A stretch of 48,030 bases of DNA from an uncultured Alphaproteobacteria bacterium. GTDB lineage: Bacteria > Pseudomonadota > Alphaproteobacteria > Caulobacterales > Aquidulcibacteraceae. A program made the position numbers and the translations under genes. Shown one piece after another: positions 1 to 7,643 of the stretch (position 1 is the stretch's first letter; each line of letters starts with the position of its first letter). The notes under the pieces were generated by a model that was not told the DNA's origin, made no database searches, and saw only the letters and a program-made list of their open reading frames with translations. The stretch lies in assembly GCA_902826035.1 (NCBI GenBank), contig CADEDG010000008.1, forward strand, positions 1 through 48,030, in the 5' to 3' direction.

Positions 1-21
1 GTTTCCTCCCTATTGACTTTC

Positions 22-50
22 GCCGCGGGGCTCGCGCTCCGCGGCTTTTT
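22..50 (+). terminator. Intrinsic terminator of a gene left of the window
   Basis: A perfect 7-bp stem, GCCGCGG at 22-28 and CCGCGGC at 39-45, is followed at once by TTTTT. The T-run lies on the plus strand, so it ends a plus-strand transcript entering from the left. The minus-strand gene that stops at 55 has no T-run on its own side, so this would be a poor terminator for it. Confidence 0.8.
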
Positions 51-54
51 CTTT

Positions 55-951
55 TCAAACCAAACTCTTGTGCAGGCAAGCTTCCGCCAGAGCTTCGGCG
101 AGGCGGGTCATGTCGGCGCGGACGCGCTCGAAACCCTTGGTGCGCTCCAGCGTAGTTTCATCGAGGTAAAGCGTGCGGCTGATCTCGATTTGCAGTGCGT
201 GAACCTGCTGGTTAGGGCGGCCGTAGGCCTGGGTGGTGTGGCCCCCCGCGAACGGTGCGTTGCGCGCCACCCGGTACCCGAGGCGGCGAAGGCTTGCCTC
301 CGCCAGCGCCGTCACCGAGGGGTGACAGGCCGCGCCGAAGCGGTCTCCCAGCACGATGTCGGGCGCATGAGCGCCGCGGGCGCTGGCCGGCATGGAATGG
401 CAATCGACCAGTACGGCGCAGCCGAACCTCTGCCTGGTGTCCTCGATCAGCGCCGCCAGCTTGGCGTGGTAGGGGCGGTGGAACTGAGCCAAGCGCCGCT
501 CGGCATCCGCGAGCGGCAGCTTGTTGCGATAAATCGGATGCCCGTCGCTGTTGACGCGCGGGATGGCGCCGAGGCCCGCCTGCACCCGCGCGGAGCTGTA
601 GTGGCGCCCGAGCGGACGCTCCTCGAACATATCGGGATCAATCTCGTCGGGCGCGCGGTTGAGATCGACATAAGCGCGGGCGATATTCGCCGAGAGCAAT
701 GCCGCCCCATGTGCGGCCGCGCCTGCGAACAATTCGTCGACATAGGCGTCCTCCTGTCGGCGCAGCGTTAGAAACCCCACCCGCGATTGCGACAATAATT
801 CCGAGGGATAGCGACGGCCCGAATGTGGCGAGGCGAAAATCAAAGGCGCGGTGCGGCGCAACGGCTGAACCAGTACGAATGGCGCCGGCGCCGGCGTCGC
901 TGGAGCATGCTCCTGCGCCGCTTCCGTCCAGCTTGGTTCCATGGCGTCCAT
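55..951 (-). CDS. N-formylglutamate amidohydrolase family protein
   Basis: A 298-residue protein of the N-formylglutamate amidohydrolase (FGase) family, which removes formate from N-formyl-amino acids such as the product of histidine degradation. Family landmarks visible are FASPHSGRRYP near residue 40, DLNRAPDEID near 95, the VDCHSMP stretch near 180 and the C-terminal QIEISRTLYLDE. The conserved Asp, His and Glu residues in these blocks are the expected metal and catalytic ligands. No other hut gene is in view, so it may be a stand-alone FGase or a related amidohydrolase. It is divergent from the CpdR gene with about 125 bp between. The start at 951 gives MDAMEP; a second ATG at 942 is equally possible. 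This is host DNA outside the integrated element. Confidence 0.85.
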   Translation of the reverse strand: MDAMEPSWTEAAQEHAPATPAPAPFVLVQPLRRTAPLIFASPHSGRRYPSELLSQSRVGFLTLRRQEDAYVDELFAGAAAHGAALLSANIARAYVDLNRAPDEIDPDMFEERPLGRHYSSARVQAGLGAIPRVNSDGHPIYRNKLPLADAERRLAQFHRPYHAKLAALIEDTRQRFGCAVLVDCHSMPASARGAHAPDIVLGDRFGAACHPSVTALAEASLRRLGYRVARNAPFAGGHTTQAYGRPNQQVHALQIEISRTLYLDETTLERTKGFERVRADMTRLAEALAEACLHKSLV

Positions 952-1076
952 AAATCCTTGATTGCCGGGGCCAGGGGCAGCGTCAACAGATACCGGCTGC
1001 AGGGCCCCCGTTCAGCCACCCTTTACCACTCCAATGCTAAAGGCTACCGGTTATGACGGGTGTTCGGAGTGCGCGG

Positions 1077-1439
1077 ATGGCGCGTATCCTTTTGGCCGAA
1101 GACGATGACTCGCTCAGGGCCTTCCTGACGACGAGCCTGACGCGCGCCGGCCATGACGTGGCCGGTTATGGCGACGGCGATTCCGCCTGGGAGGCGCTGG
1201 AGCACAGCTCCTTCGACCTGCTGCTCACTGATATTGTGATGCCGGGCCTCGACGGGATCGAATTGGCGCGCCGCGGCGCGGAAGCCGACCCGGCGATGAA
1301 GATCGTCTTTATCACCGGCTTCGCCGCGGTGGCGCTCTCGCCCCAGAGCCAGGCCCCCAAGGACGCCAAAGTGCTGTCCAAGCCCTTCCACCTGCGTGAT
1401 CTGGTGATCGAGATCGAGCGCGTGATCGCCGCGGCTTGA
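1077..1439 (+). CDS. cpdR: Single-domain response regulator, CpdR-like
   Basis: A 120-residue stand-alone CheY-like receiver with no output domain. It begins MARILLAEDDDS, close to how Caulobacter CpdR begins. The acidic pocket is at D9-D10, the phospho-acceptor is D52 in LLTDIVMPGLDG, the switch Thr is in FITGFAA and the conserved Lys is in LSKPFHL. In Caulobacter, CpdR controls cell-cycle proteolysis by recruiting ClpXP to the pole; that role here is inferred from sequence. The ATG at 1077 is chosen because the receiver fold starts there; an upstream ATG at 1053 would add eight residues with no family support. It sits about 120 bp upstream of tRNA-Val and is host DNA. Confidence 0.85.
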   Translation: MARILLAEDDDSLRAFLTTSLTRAGHDVAGYGDGDSAWEALEHSSFDLLLTDIVMPGLDGIELARRGAEADPAMKIVFITGFAAVALSPQSQAPKDAKVLSKPFHLRDLVIEIERVIAAA

Positions 1440-1561
1440 TTTCGGGGTTCGGTTATCGGGTGGGCGTGACCATGCCTCCAGACGACCGATTCCCGGTCCT
1501 TGCGGTCGCAGCCAGACGCAGTCTATATCGCGCCACCCAACGGTGACTTTTGACAAGGTTC

Positions 1562-1636
<75 letters not shown>

Positions 1637-1692
1637 TAAAATCAAGCACTTACAGTCTCCCTCGAAGGCACAAAGTGGCTTCTACCGGCAAA

Positions 1693-1713
1693 AGCCAGCA
1701 ATGAGCCAGCAAA
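1693..1713 (+). promoter_or_regulatory. Putative integrase arm-type sites, left end
   Basis: Two tandem copies of AGCCAGCAA lie 11 bp apart. The same 21-bp block occurs in the same orientation at 42461-42481 inside the right end. A single inverted copy, TTTGCTGGCTCA, is at 42592-42603. All copies lie inside the element within about 150 bp of a core site. That placement suits arm sites bound by the integrase N-terminal domain or by an excision factor. The function is inferred. Confidence 0.6.
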
Positions 1714-1914
1714 TTCTAGGATAATTGGTCGGAATTGATCCGCGAATATCCGCCGTCACGAGCGCCTCTGGGTGAGCAAGGCGGGCACAGGTCGGGCGTC
1801 CAAACGCTCGCCCTAAAATGGAGTGATCGCGCGCGCAAACCGATGCCTCAAGAGGGGCATTTCCGGAAGGCCGACGTGACGCGTGCGCCGGCGATAGCGG
1901 ACATTCGGAGCCAA

Positions 1915-1940
1915 GGTAGAGCACCTGATTTGTAATCAGG
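1915..1940 (+). other. tRNA-Thr(TGT)-like fragment
   Basis: These 26 bases match the D-loop GG through the anticodon arm of a typical bacterial tRNA-Thr, with stem CCTGA/TCAGG around TTTGTAA (anticodon TGT). No acceptor stem, 5' D-stem or T arm can be found around it, so it is not a functional tRNA gene. It could be the core of an older attachment site or a captured tRNA piece. Confidence 0.65.
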
Positions 1941-2045
1941 CGATAAGGGCCTGCTTCGGGGCATTTTCAGAAATTGGCGATCACGCCGATAGCCATCGGT
2001 GGCCACGTCGGCAACCTCGCAGTTGTTTGGAGCGTGTCGGCGCGA

Positions 2046-2660
2046 CTAGCGAATGTCGTTGCGGCGGACGTTGATATCGCCCGTCGTCTTTCGATCTGTA
2101 TAGTAGACGCCGAATAGTTCGTTGCAGCCTTTGTCCATGTCGCATTCGAGCCATGCGACGCCGTTGTGTGGAGCGCTGCGATACCTAAAACGCGCCATAG
2201 GGCTATTTGAGTAGGTGTACCAAATGCGGAACCGTCCAGCGTCGTGGAAGGCTTCGAGGAAGCACCTAAGCGAATATGATTTCGACTCGCCGGTCTGAAG
2301 TTTCACCGAAAGCGAAAACAGACCTTGCGCGATGTGAATCGTCGTGGGGATCGGCGGAACGCCGTTACCCGTGTTCGGATCAGTCCACGTAGAAAGCAAC
2401 TCGCCTTTCCATTCGCTATTGAGATCGGGAAATGTGTGCCGCGCAAGCCAGGGAAACGCTCGCCACAACGGGCGCCAAGCGACGGCGAACACTAGAGATG
2501 CGAGTGATCCGACAACAAACGCAACGCCGCTTATCATTTGAAGCGGATTGACCTCTGTCCCGCCAATCGCCGCCATCACCGCTTGAAGCGCGGTGATGGT
2601 GACGATGGTCCCCGCGACGATGATCAGGACTTGAAGTCTTCGGGGCACAAGGGCCCACAT
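2046..2660 (-). CDS. Cap15-like CBASS effector (two TM helices plus beta-barrel)
   Basis: A 204-residue protein with two hydrophobic helices (about 10-31 and 42-64) followed by a soluble domain of alternating beta-like segments (about 75-204). That domain holds WKGE near 84 and the run YYTDRKTTGDI near 186. This layout matches Cap15 (S-2TM-beta) effectors, whose cyclic-nucleotide-bound barrels oligomerise and disrupt the inner membrane of infected cells. The start at 2660 is chosen because the upstream stop and this ATG form TAATG, a one-base overlap with the CD-NTase gene that implies translational coupling. A longer frame beginning at 2777 would run through the nucleotidyltransferase gene without family support. 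The family call rests on topology, motif resemblance and the neighbour. Confidence 0.75.
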   Translation of the reverse strand: MWALVPRRLQVLIIVAGTIVTITALQAVMAAIGGTEVNPLQMISGVAFVVGSLASLVFAVAWRPLWRAFPWLARHTFPDLNSEWKGELLSTWTDPNTGNGVPPIPTTIHIAQGLFSLSVKLQTGESKSYSLRCFLEAFHDAGRFRIWYTYSNSPMARFRYRSAPHNGVAWLECDMDKGCNELFGVYYTDRKTTGDINVRRNDIR

Positions 2661-3637
2661 TAGTTGGCACCTAAGCGAATAAGCGCGGCCTCCACGAACA
2701 ACCGCGCCGCGTCTACCGTCCACGGCTGCGAATTGTGAAAGAGAAGCTTGATGTCGTTGATCTCTCGCGCGCCCCACACAAACGTCTGATCCGCCAGCAA
2801 CGCCTTCATCCGCCTGAGAATGCGAACGGCGCGATCATACCGATCTTCTTCGTAGAGGTAGTGCGTGTCTTCTACACGGTAGCAAAGGCACTCGATCAAG
2901 AATGAGGGGACTACGCCTTTGGCGACCCACTCCAACTCGACCAATTCGTCCCGCAAGCGCTTCAAGATGCGAACATTCTTCTTGAAGCGATGCGAAGTGT
3001 TGTCGCGTTTGGTTTTGCCGTTGGCGTTGTGCTGCTCCGGGAAGTTGATGACCTGGCTGCCATCAGTTCCGTAGATAATCACGCCCTCGACGCGATCGAG
3101 ATACGGCTGCGTTCCAAAGATCGGTTGCTGAAGGAAGACGTAGTCAAGACGCATCATCGGAACGACATCGGCGTCGGCCCGCGAACCCGGAATCGCCCCG
3201 ACCGTGAATGCCTTCTTACCCGGATGCACATTCTTGCCGCCGAACTCGGTGGCGAGCGCCGCAGCGATCTCAGCGCGAAGCGTCAACGCGATGTCGGGAT
3301 TGTATTCCCCGGTGACGACGTATCCCAATGTCGTGTCCGCTTGCTGGAGCGTCACGCCAGGGCCCGTCACTACTCTGATCCCAGGATGCCGAACGCCTAA
3401 GTCCATATCGCTTTCGAGGCGGACGTTCGTGTTGTTGAAGTAAGATCCTTGGGGCTTCACCAACACGCCCTGCGAAGTCAGCCAAGTTCTCTTCGCCAGC
3501 GCGCCTCGCACCACCGTCGCCGCTCGCTCGATGACAGCTTCTTCGCTGTCACTCGCCGGACGTTCCCAATGCTCAAATCTCTCATTCCACGAAGCGCGAG
3601 TGCGCGTATCCGCCAACTGCGCCAGATAGTTCGACAC
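2660..3637 (-). CDS. CD-NTase (cGAS/DncV-like cyclic oligonucleotide synthase)
   Basis: A 325-residue nucleotidyltransferase expected to make a cyclic di- or oligonucleotide alarm signal on phage infection. The active-site signature is clear: G64-S65 in KPQGSYF, the metal-binding pair D77 and D79 in ESDMDLGV, and a third acidic residue in RADADVVP near 155-157. A helical C-terminal part follows, as in CD-NTases. Its product should be sensed by the Cap15-like protein whose gene overlaps its stop codon. No Cap2/Cap3 (E1/E2-JAB) or HORMA/TRIP13 genes are present, so this is a minimal type I CBASS. The start is a GTG at 3637 with GGAAGG very close upstream; no better start is visible. The clade and the signal's bases cannot be told by eye. 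Confidence 0.85.
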   Translation of the reverse strand: MSNYLAQLADTRTRASWNERFEHWERPASDSEEAVIERAATVVRGALAKRTWLTSQGVLVKPQGSYFNNTNVRLESDMDLGVRHPGIRVVTGPGVTLQQADTTLGYVVTGEYNPDIALTLRAEIAAALATEFGGKNVHPGKKAFTVGAIPGSRADADVVPMMRLDYVFLQQPIFGTQPYLDRVEGVIIYGTDGSQVINFPEQHNANGKTKRDNTSHRFKKNVRILKRLRDELVELEWVAKGVVPSFLIECLCYRVEDTHYLYEEDRYDRAVRILRRMKALLADQTFVWGAREINDIKLLFHNSQPWTVDAARLFVEAALIRLGAN

Positions 3638-3846
3638 CTTCCAACTCCGCGCTTGCCGCGATCCGAGTTGCCAACCAAGGTGCCCATGCAGTCCGAGCGA
3701 TTCGAGGCTCCGGCCATCGGATCGACCGACCGGAACGCGGCGGCTGGGGCCCTAATCCCAGCCGCTGCGTCAACTTGGCCTACAACTTGGGCGAGTCGTT
3801 CGAACCTGCAAGACAAAGCGCGAACAAAATTTGCCGGGAGGCGGCA

Positions 3847-4455
3847 ATGCCGTCTGGTTGGGAGAAAACGCCGGAATACGGCGGCGGTGGCGGCCCACTT
3901 TCCTGGGTAGGTGCCGTCGCATTGTTCGCGCTGATTACGTTCGGCATTTTCTCTTGCCAGCGTGTGGCGGCGCCCCAGCCCGCCGAAGCTCAGCCTGCAC
4001 CTGACACCCGAACCCTGATTAGCGGGATCGCGACGATCAGCGATGGCGACACCATTCGCTTCGAAGGGATGCGTGTGCGCATCTGGGGGATAGACGCGCC
4101 TGAGGGCGACCAGATGTGTGGCGCGACAAATGCGGGCTCGGAGGCGCTTACGGCCATCGATTCCATTATTCCCGATGGAAGCCGCGTCGATTGCGTCATG
4201 GTCAACTATGACGGACGCAACAACAGGCCGAACGCCGTTTGCACGACTTCGGAGGGCGTCAACATCGGCGCACGCATGGTCGAACTGGGCTGGGCCTGGG
4301 ACTATCGCGAATACAGCGAGGGCGAATACCAAGCGCAACAAGACCAAGCGCAGCGAGCCCGCCTGGGTGTTCACGCCCTCACGTGCGAATTGCCTTGGGA
4401 TTTGCGCGCCAGAGAGAGGGAAGAAGCACGGGCACGCCGCGAGGCCGCCCAGTGA
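3847..4455 (+). CDS. Membrane-anchored staphylococcal-nuclease-like protein
   Basis: A 202-residue protein: a short Gly-rich head, one hydrophobic helix (about 17-36), a Pro/Ala linker, then an SNase-like (thermonuclease) domain from about 57. The domain carries ISDGDTIRFEG (D66, D68), RVRIWGIDAPE (R78, E86) and C91/C116/C132. The usual YGR catalytic Arg region reads YDGRNNRPNAVC, so R124 or R127 may fill the role. The domain probably faces the periplasm, where it could cut incoming DNA, but topology is inferred. The start at 3847 has GGGAGG nine bases upstream; an upstream in-frame ATG at 3775 lacks this. It is divergent from CBASS. Its stop overlaps the next gene's GTG by 4 bp. A charged Arg/Glu tail closes the protein. 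Confidence 0.8.
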   Translation: MPSGWEKTPEYGGGGGPLSWVGAVALFALITFGIFSCQRVAAPQPAEAQPAPDTRTLISGIATISDGDTIRFEGMRVRIWGIDAPEGDQMCGATNAGSEALTAIDSIIPDGSRVDCVMVNYDGRNNRPNAVCTTSEGVNIGARMVELGWAWDYREYSEGEYQAQQDQAQRARLGVHALTCELPWDLRAREREEARARREAAQ

Positions 4456-5435
4456 CCGAAGTCTTCTCGCTCTATCAGCGCTTCCTCAATCAGGGCACCT
4501 TGTCTGAGCCCAGCGGGATTCCCGATCCGCAATTCGCATTGCCATCAACCGTGAATTGGATGCGAGCGCTCGGAATTCTGGTTGATCACCACAAGACCAA
4601 TTTCAAATCGGCATTGACGGCATATTCGAACGTGCAGCGTCAGACGTTCACAGACCAAGCAGCCAACTCGATCTTCGAGCAACTTCTTCTCAGCCTCCAT
4701 CAACTGTCAGCGCTTCAGTCTCTGGCGACGGCGAGCAAGAAAACGGACGTTGCGCGGGTCGCAGCCGTAGCTTGGTATTACGGCATCTATTCCGCCGCTA
4801 GCGCGATGGTCGCTGCGCAGTGCTCAACAATTCAAGACAACCATACGCAAACGGCGAACACATGGGATCGGCAAATCGTCGTGAGCAAACTTGCTATGCT
4901 CCCATTTTCAATGCGTCTAACGAGCATCGTGAAGACTAAGGCAGACGCGGAAATTGTGGCGCTGCGCACAAGCGGGCAATTTGGCTTGCTGTCACCAGCG
5001 AGCAATCACGATGAAGCATTGGGCGCGGCTTGCGCCTATCTCTCCGGCACCGCCGATTGGTGGCGCTGGACCGTCGAAGAAGACCTTCGGCAGTCCCGTG
5101 AGTTTCGAGATCTCAAAGTAGATAACTTTCGAACGAAAGCCGCCCGCGATTTGCGCGATGCTCGCTTCGATAAGCGAACGCTCTCATTCATGCATCAAGC
5201 CATCCGCTACCGTGGCAAGGCGAACTACCGAGAAGCCTTGTATCTCAGCTACGGATCAAGCGTTGAAACGCTTCTCGCCAACTACGTCGCTGACTTGGAG
5301 AAAGTGCTCGCTGCATTCTTGGCAATGGCGGGCGCGTTCTGCTCGAAGAGGCTTGGCAGCACTCTCTGGAATGCGTTCGTTGCCGACGTCGATAAGTCGC
5401 GCGCGTTCACGACAAGCCCGAGCACGGTTTGGTGA
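4452..5435 (+). CDS. Unknown helical protein coupled to the SNase-like gene
   Basis: The product is not recognised. The GTG start at 4452 overlaps the nuclease stop (GTGA), so the two are probably translated together. The predicted protein has 327 residues, is mostly helical, and has no signal peptide or clear membrane helix. The segment AWYYGIYSAASAMVAAQ near 107-123 resembles the helix of HEPN-type proteins (YY-x-AA pattern), but no RX4-6H motif was found, so a HEPN assignment is only a guess. A second conserved-looking stretch is RYRGKANYREALYLSYGSS near 255. Base composition looks less GC-rich than the transfer genes, suggesting separate acquisition. An in-frame ATG at 4239 lies inside the nuclease gene and is unlikely. 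Confidence 0.7.
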   Translation: MTEVFSLYQRFLNQGTLSEPSGIPDPQFALPSTVNWMRALGILVDHHKTNFKSALTAYSNVQRQTFTDQAANSIFEQLLLSLHQLSALQSLATASKKTDVARVAAVAWYYGIYSAASAMVAAQCSTIQDNHTQTANTWDRQIVVSKLAMLPFSMRLTSIVKTKADAEIVALRTSGQFGLLSPASNHDEALGAACAYLSGTADWWRWTVEEDLRQSREFRDLKVDNFRTKAARDLRDARFDKRTLSFMHQAIRYRGKANYREALYLSYGSSVETLLANYVADLEKVLAAFLAMAGAFCSKRLGSTLWNAFVADVDKSRAFTTSPSTVW

Positions 5436-5574
5436 GCGCACTCGCGTTCATGCGCCGATAGAAGCGTGCGCGCCCGTTGCTGCAAACGGCGACATCGCGC
5501 AGGCCCCGCACGTTCGGTTCCGTGATAAAATCCTCTCCTGCGGGCGAGTCGATTTTGAATGCGGGGGCGCAACG

Positions 5575-6456
5575 ATGCCGACTAAAGACGGCAAAGGCCG
5601 GGTAAAATGGCTGCTGTGCGGCGCCGCGATCTCCAGCGTCGTGGGTATGCCTGCGGCTTTCCACGTCGCGCATGAGATCGGGCGCGGCGATCAGGCCGAA
5701 GCCGCCTTCCGCGAATGGATCGAATTGCGCCCGCGCGCCGCCGTAGCGTTCGACCTGATCACGCGCCATGAACGCCCCGTGTCCGGGCGCCGCCGCAAGC
5801 CGCAGCCGTATACGCTCAGCATGAGCAGCGGATCGCAGATCGCGGGCGAAGACGAGTTGTATTCCGTGCTCGATTTTTTTGAGTTTCGCGGAAGCCAAAT
5901 CTGCCGGGGTCGCCTCGATCCCGCTGAGCTTTCTTCCTACCTCGGCGATGTGCCGCGCGATTGGCTCCACGCGTTGGAAGATTTGCGCGACCGAAGCCGT
6001 GATCGGCCCGCGCTCGATGGCGACCGTTATGAGCAGCTTACGCATGTGATCACGGCGTTGCGCGTGCTCGCCAATGTCGATCCCGACCGCTTCAGCTTCC
6101 TCGATTGGCGGCCCATCTGCATCGAGAACGAGCGCCTGATCGACAACGAGGACGCGCGCGAAACCGTTTTCGAAGCCACGCTGCAAAACCGCAATCTTGC
6201 CAATAGCCCGGTCCCCGGCCTCTGCATCGAATGCAGGAACGCCAACGGCGAGCGCGTCGGCCATTGGCTCGTTTACCCCAGCGACGCCTTTATTCCCGGG
6301 CTCGGCGCCGTCGAAATTCGCGGCCGGATCGCGTGGCCGGAAGGTGGGCGCCCGGCGCCGCTGCGCTTCGTCGAAACCGTCGAAGATCAATACGGCGCCG
6401 ACAATTTGCGCGGACGCTTCCCCGGCCCCGGTGGCTCAACATGGATCGCGGATTAA
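5575..6456 (+). CDS. Unknown protein with N-terminal membrane segment
   Basis: The product is not recognised. The start at 5575 (MPTKDGKGRVKWLL) follows a purine-rich GCGGGGGCG. The 293-residue protein has a basic head and a hydrophobic stretch (about 12-28, LLCGAAISSVVGMPAAF) that could be a signal-anchor. The rest is a soluble mixed domain with a C-terminal part rich in Gly and Pro. An open frame continues upstream to 5158 but that part overlaps the previous gene and lacks support. It ends three bases before the convergent DUF4238 gene. It is more GC-rich than the gene before it, so the island is probably a mosaic. Its membership of the defence island is by position only. Confidence 0.6.
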   Translation: MPTKDGKGRVKWLLCGAAISSVVGMPAAFHVAHEIGRGDQAEAAFREWIELRPRAAVAFDLITRHERPVSGRRRKPQPYTLSMSSGSQIAGEDELYSVLDFFEFRGSQICRGRLDPAELSSYLGDVPRDWLHALEDLRDRSRDRPALDGDRYEQLTHVITALRVLANVDPDRFSFLDWRPICIENERLIDNEDARETVFEATLQNRNLANSPVPGLCIECRNANGERVGHWLVYPSDAFIPGLGAVEIRGRIAWPEGGRPAPLRFVETVEDQYGADNLRGRFPGPGGSTWIAD

Positions 6457-6459
6457 AGC

Positions 6460-7446
6460 CTACGCCGCCGCCGCATCGTCCGGCGGCGTACCCATCTCCG
6501 CCCAGATGGGCCGGTAGACGTTTCGCGACACGATGATGGCCTTGCGCGCGCGCCTGCATGTGCGCCGATTTAAGTCATTCACAAGCCGATCCTCGATGTC
6601 GAAGCCGTCAACATCGAAGTATTCCGGAAACTCCATGTGCGAGATCAGCATCATGCGTGTGGGCGAGATCGGCATCGTCACTTCGATGGTGGGGTAGGCC
6701 AGCCCCAGCGATTGGTAGAACGGCGGGCGCTTGTAGGCCTCCGGGTCAAACCAGACCACGGGCTCATCGCCCGTGATGAACCCCGGCGATTTCTCGGTGC
6801 AGATGATGCTGAGCTTCATGCGCGCGTACAGCGGCGCCAGGGACTTCACATAGGCGGGAAGCGTGGATTGCAGCGGCGAGGCCACCAGCTTTTCAACGTC
6901 CTCCATGTCCATGCTCGGAGCGCCTTCTTCGCGGAGCGCGGAGAAGCGCTCTTCGCGGGCGCGGCGCTCAGGCGTCCAATTCTCGGCTTCCGCCTGCATG
7001 GCTTGCATCTTGTCCAGCGCGGATTGCCACTGCTCGCGGATGTGGTCGCGGGCGCCGGGCGTGCGCCATTGCGCGGCGGCGGCAAACGCATAAAGCGCCG
7101 CGCGTTCCTCCGGGCCGAGCGTGCGCCGAGGCTCGATGAAGTCGCGGCGCACGGCGCAGAACGCCGCCTCGATCCGGCCCAGACCGTGCTCCAGCCGAAG
7201 ATCGCGGGCGTCCGGATCATCATCATGGCGGATCGTGTACATGTCGGGCTCGGAGAAGATGTTTTTAGGCGCCCGGCGCTTACCCGGCCTTTCCTCCGTG
7301 GGGCCGTCCCGCTCGAAGACCCAGACGTAAGGGTCTTCGTGCTGGGCCCGGCCTGGATCGCACCACGCCTTAGTGTAGCCCTTGGCGACGAAGTGCTGGG
7401 CCTTGTTTTCGAACTTCTTCGCTTTGCGGCGTTCGTGCCTGTTCAT
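6460..7446 (-). CDS. DUF4238 domain-containing protein
   Basis: A 328-residue cytosolic protein with the landmarks of the DUF4238 family: AQHFVAKGYTKAW near the N-terminus, FITGDEPVVWF near 225 and a late MPISPTRMMLISH segment. DUF4238 proteins are of unknown function and are common in defence islands and mobile elements. Several also occur alone, as here. The start at 7446 gives MNRHERRKAKKFENK, a basic head expected before the family block. The gene is convergent with the unknown protein ending at 6456. No catalytic residues can be named with confidence. Confidence 0.7.
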   Translation of the reverse strand: MNRHERRKAKKFENKAQHFVAKGYTKAWCDPGRAQHEDPYVWVFERDGPTEERPGKRRAPKNIFSEPDMYTIRHDDDPDARDLRLEHGLGRIEAAFCAVRRDFIEPRRTLGPEERAALYAFAAAAQWRTPGARDHIREQWQSALDKMQAMQAEAENWTPERRAREERFSALREEGAPSMDMEDVEKLVASPLQSTLPAYVKSLAPLYARMKLSIICTEKSPGFITGDEPVVWFDPEAYKRPPFYQSLGLAYPTIEVTMPISPTRMMLISHMEFPEYFDVDGFDIEDRLVNDLNRRTCRRARKAIIVSRNVYRPIWAEMGTPPDDAAAA

Positions 7447-7643
7447 GCCGCCATTTTATCCCGAGTCTGCTGGCCTGTGGCGACAAGCGGAAATCGGACG
7501 TCCGCTCTTCGGCACACTGGGTGCTCCGGCCGCTTATGGGATCGAACGGCAGGGAAGTGGCAACCGCTGTCCCTTCGACAACCCAGTTGGGCCATTCCGA
7601 GGCTGGCATCGGGTAGGGTTCAGGGTGCATCATTGGCGCTCGA

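Larger units (their letters stand above)
1637..2045. other. Non-coding left end of the element
   Basis: No convincing gene was found in these roughly 400 bases; short open frames here have no recognisable product or ribosome site. The stretch holds putative integrase arm sites at 1693-1713 and a tRNA-Thr-like fragment at 1915-1940. The rest shows no clear structure. The first gene, a Cap15-like effector, ends at 2046 on the minus strand and reads toward this end. Confidence 0.6.

Noticed and set aside
1735..1935. 66-codon plus-strand frame in the left end
   Set aside because: It ends in the tRNA-Thr-like fragment, has no ribosome site and no recognisable product.
1915..1990. Complete tRNA-Thr gene at the left end
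   Set aside because: Similarity ends sharply on both sides of the 26-base block; no T arm or paired acceptor stem exists.
3478..4374. 298-codon minus-strand frame across the CBASS-nuclease spacer and SNase gene
   Set aside because: It overlaps the SNase domain and part of the CD-NTase on other frames, has no recognisable motif, and is rich in Arg/Ala in the way GC-rich shadows are.
5407..6390. 327-codon minus-strand frame opposite the unknown protein at 5575-6456
   Set aside because: No domain or ribosome site was seen, and the plus-strand frame has a better start and abuts its neighbour cleanly. It remains possible but weaker.
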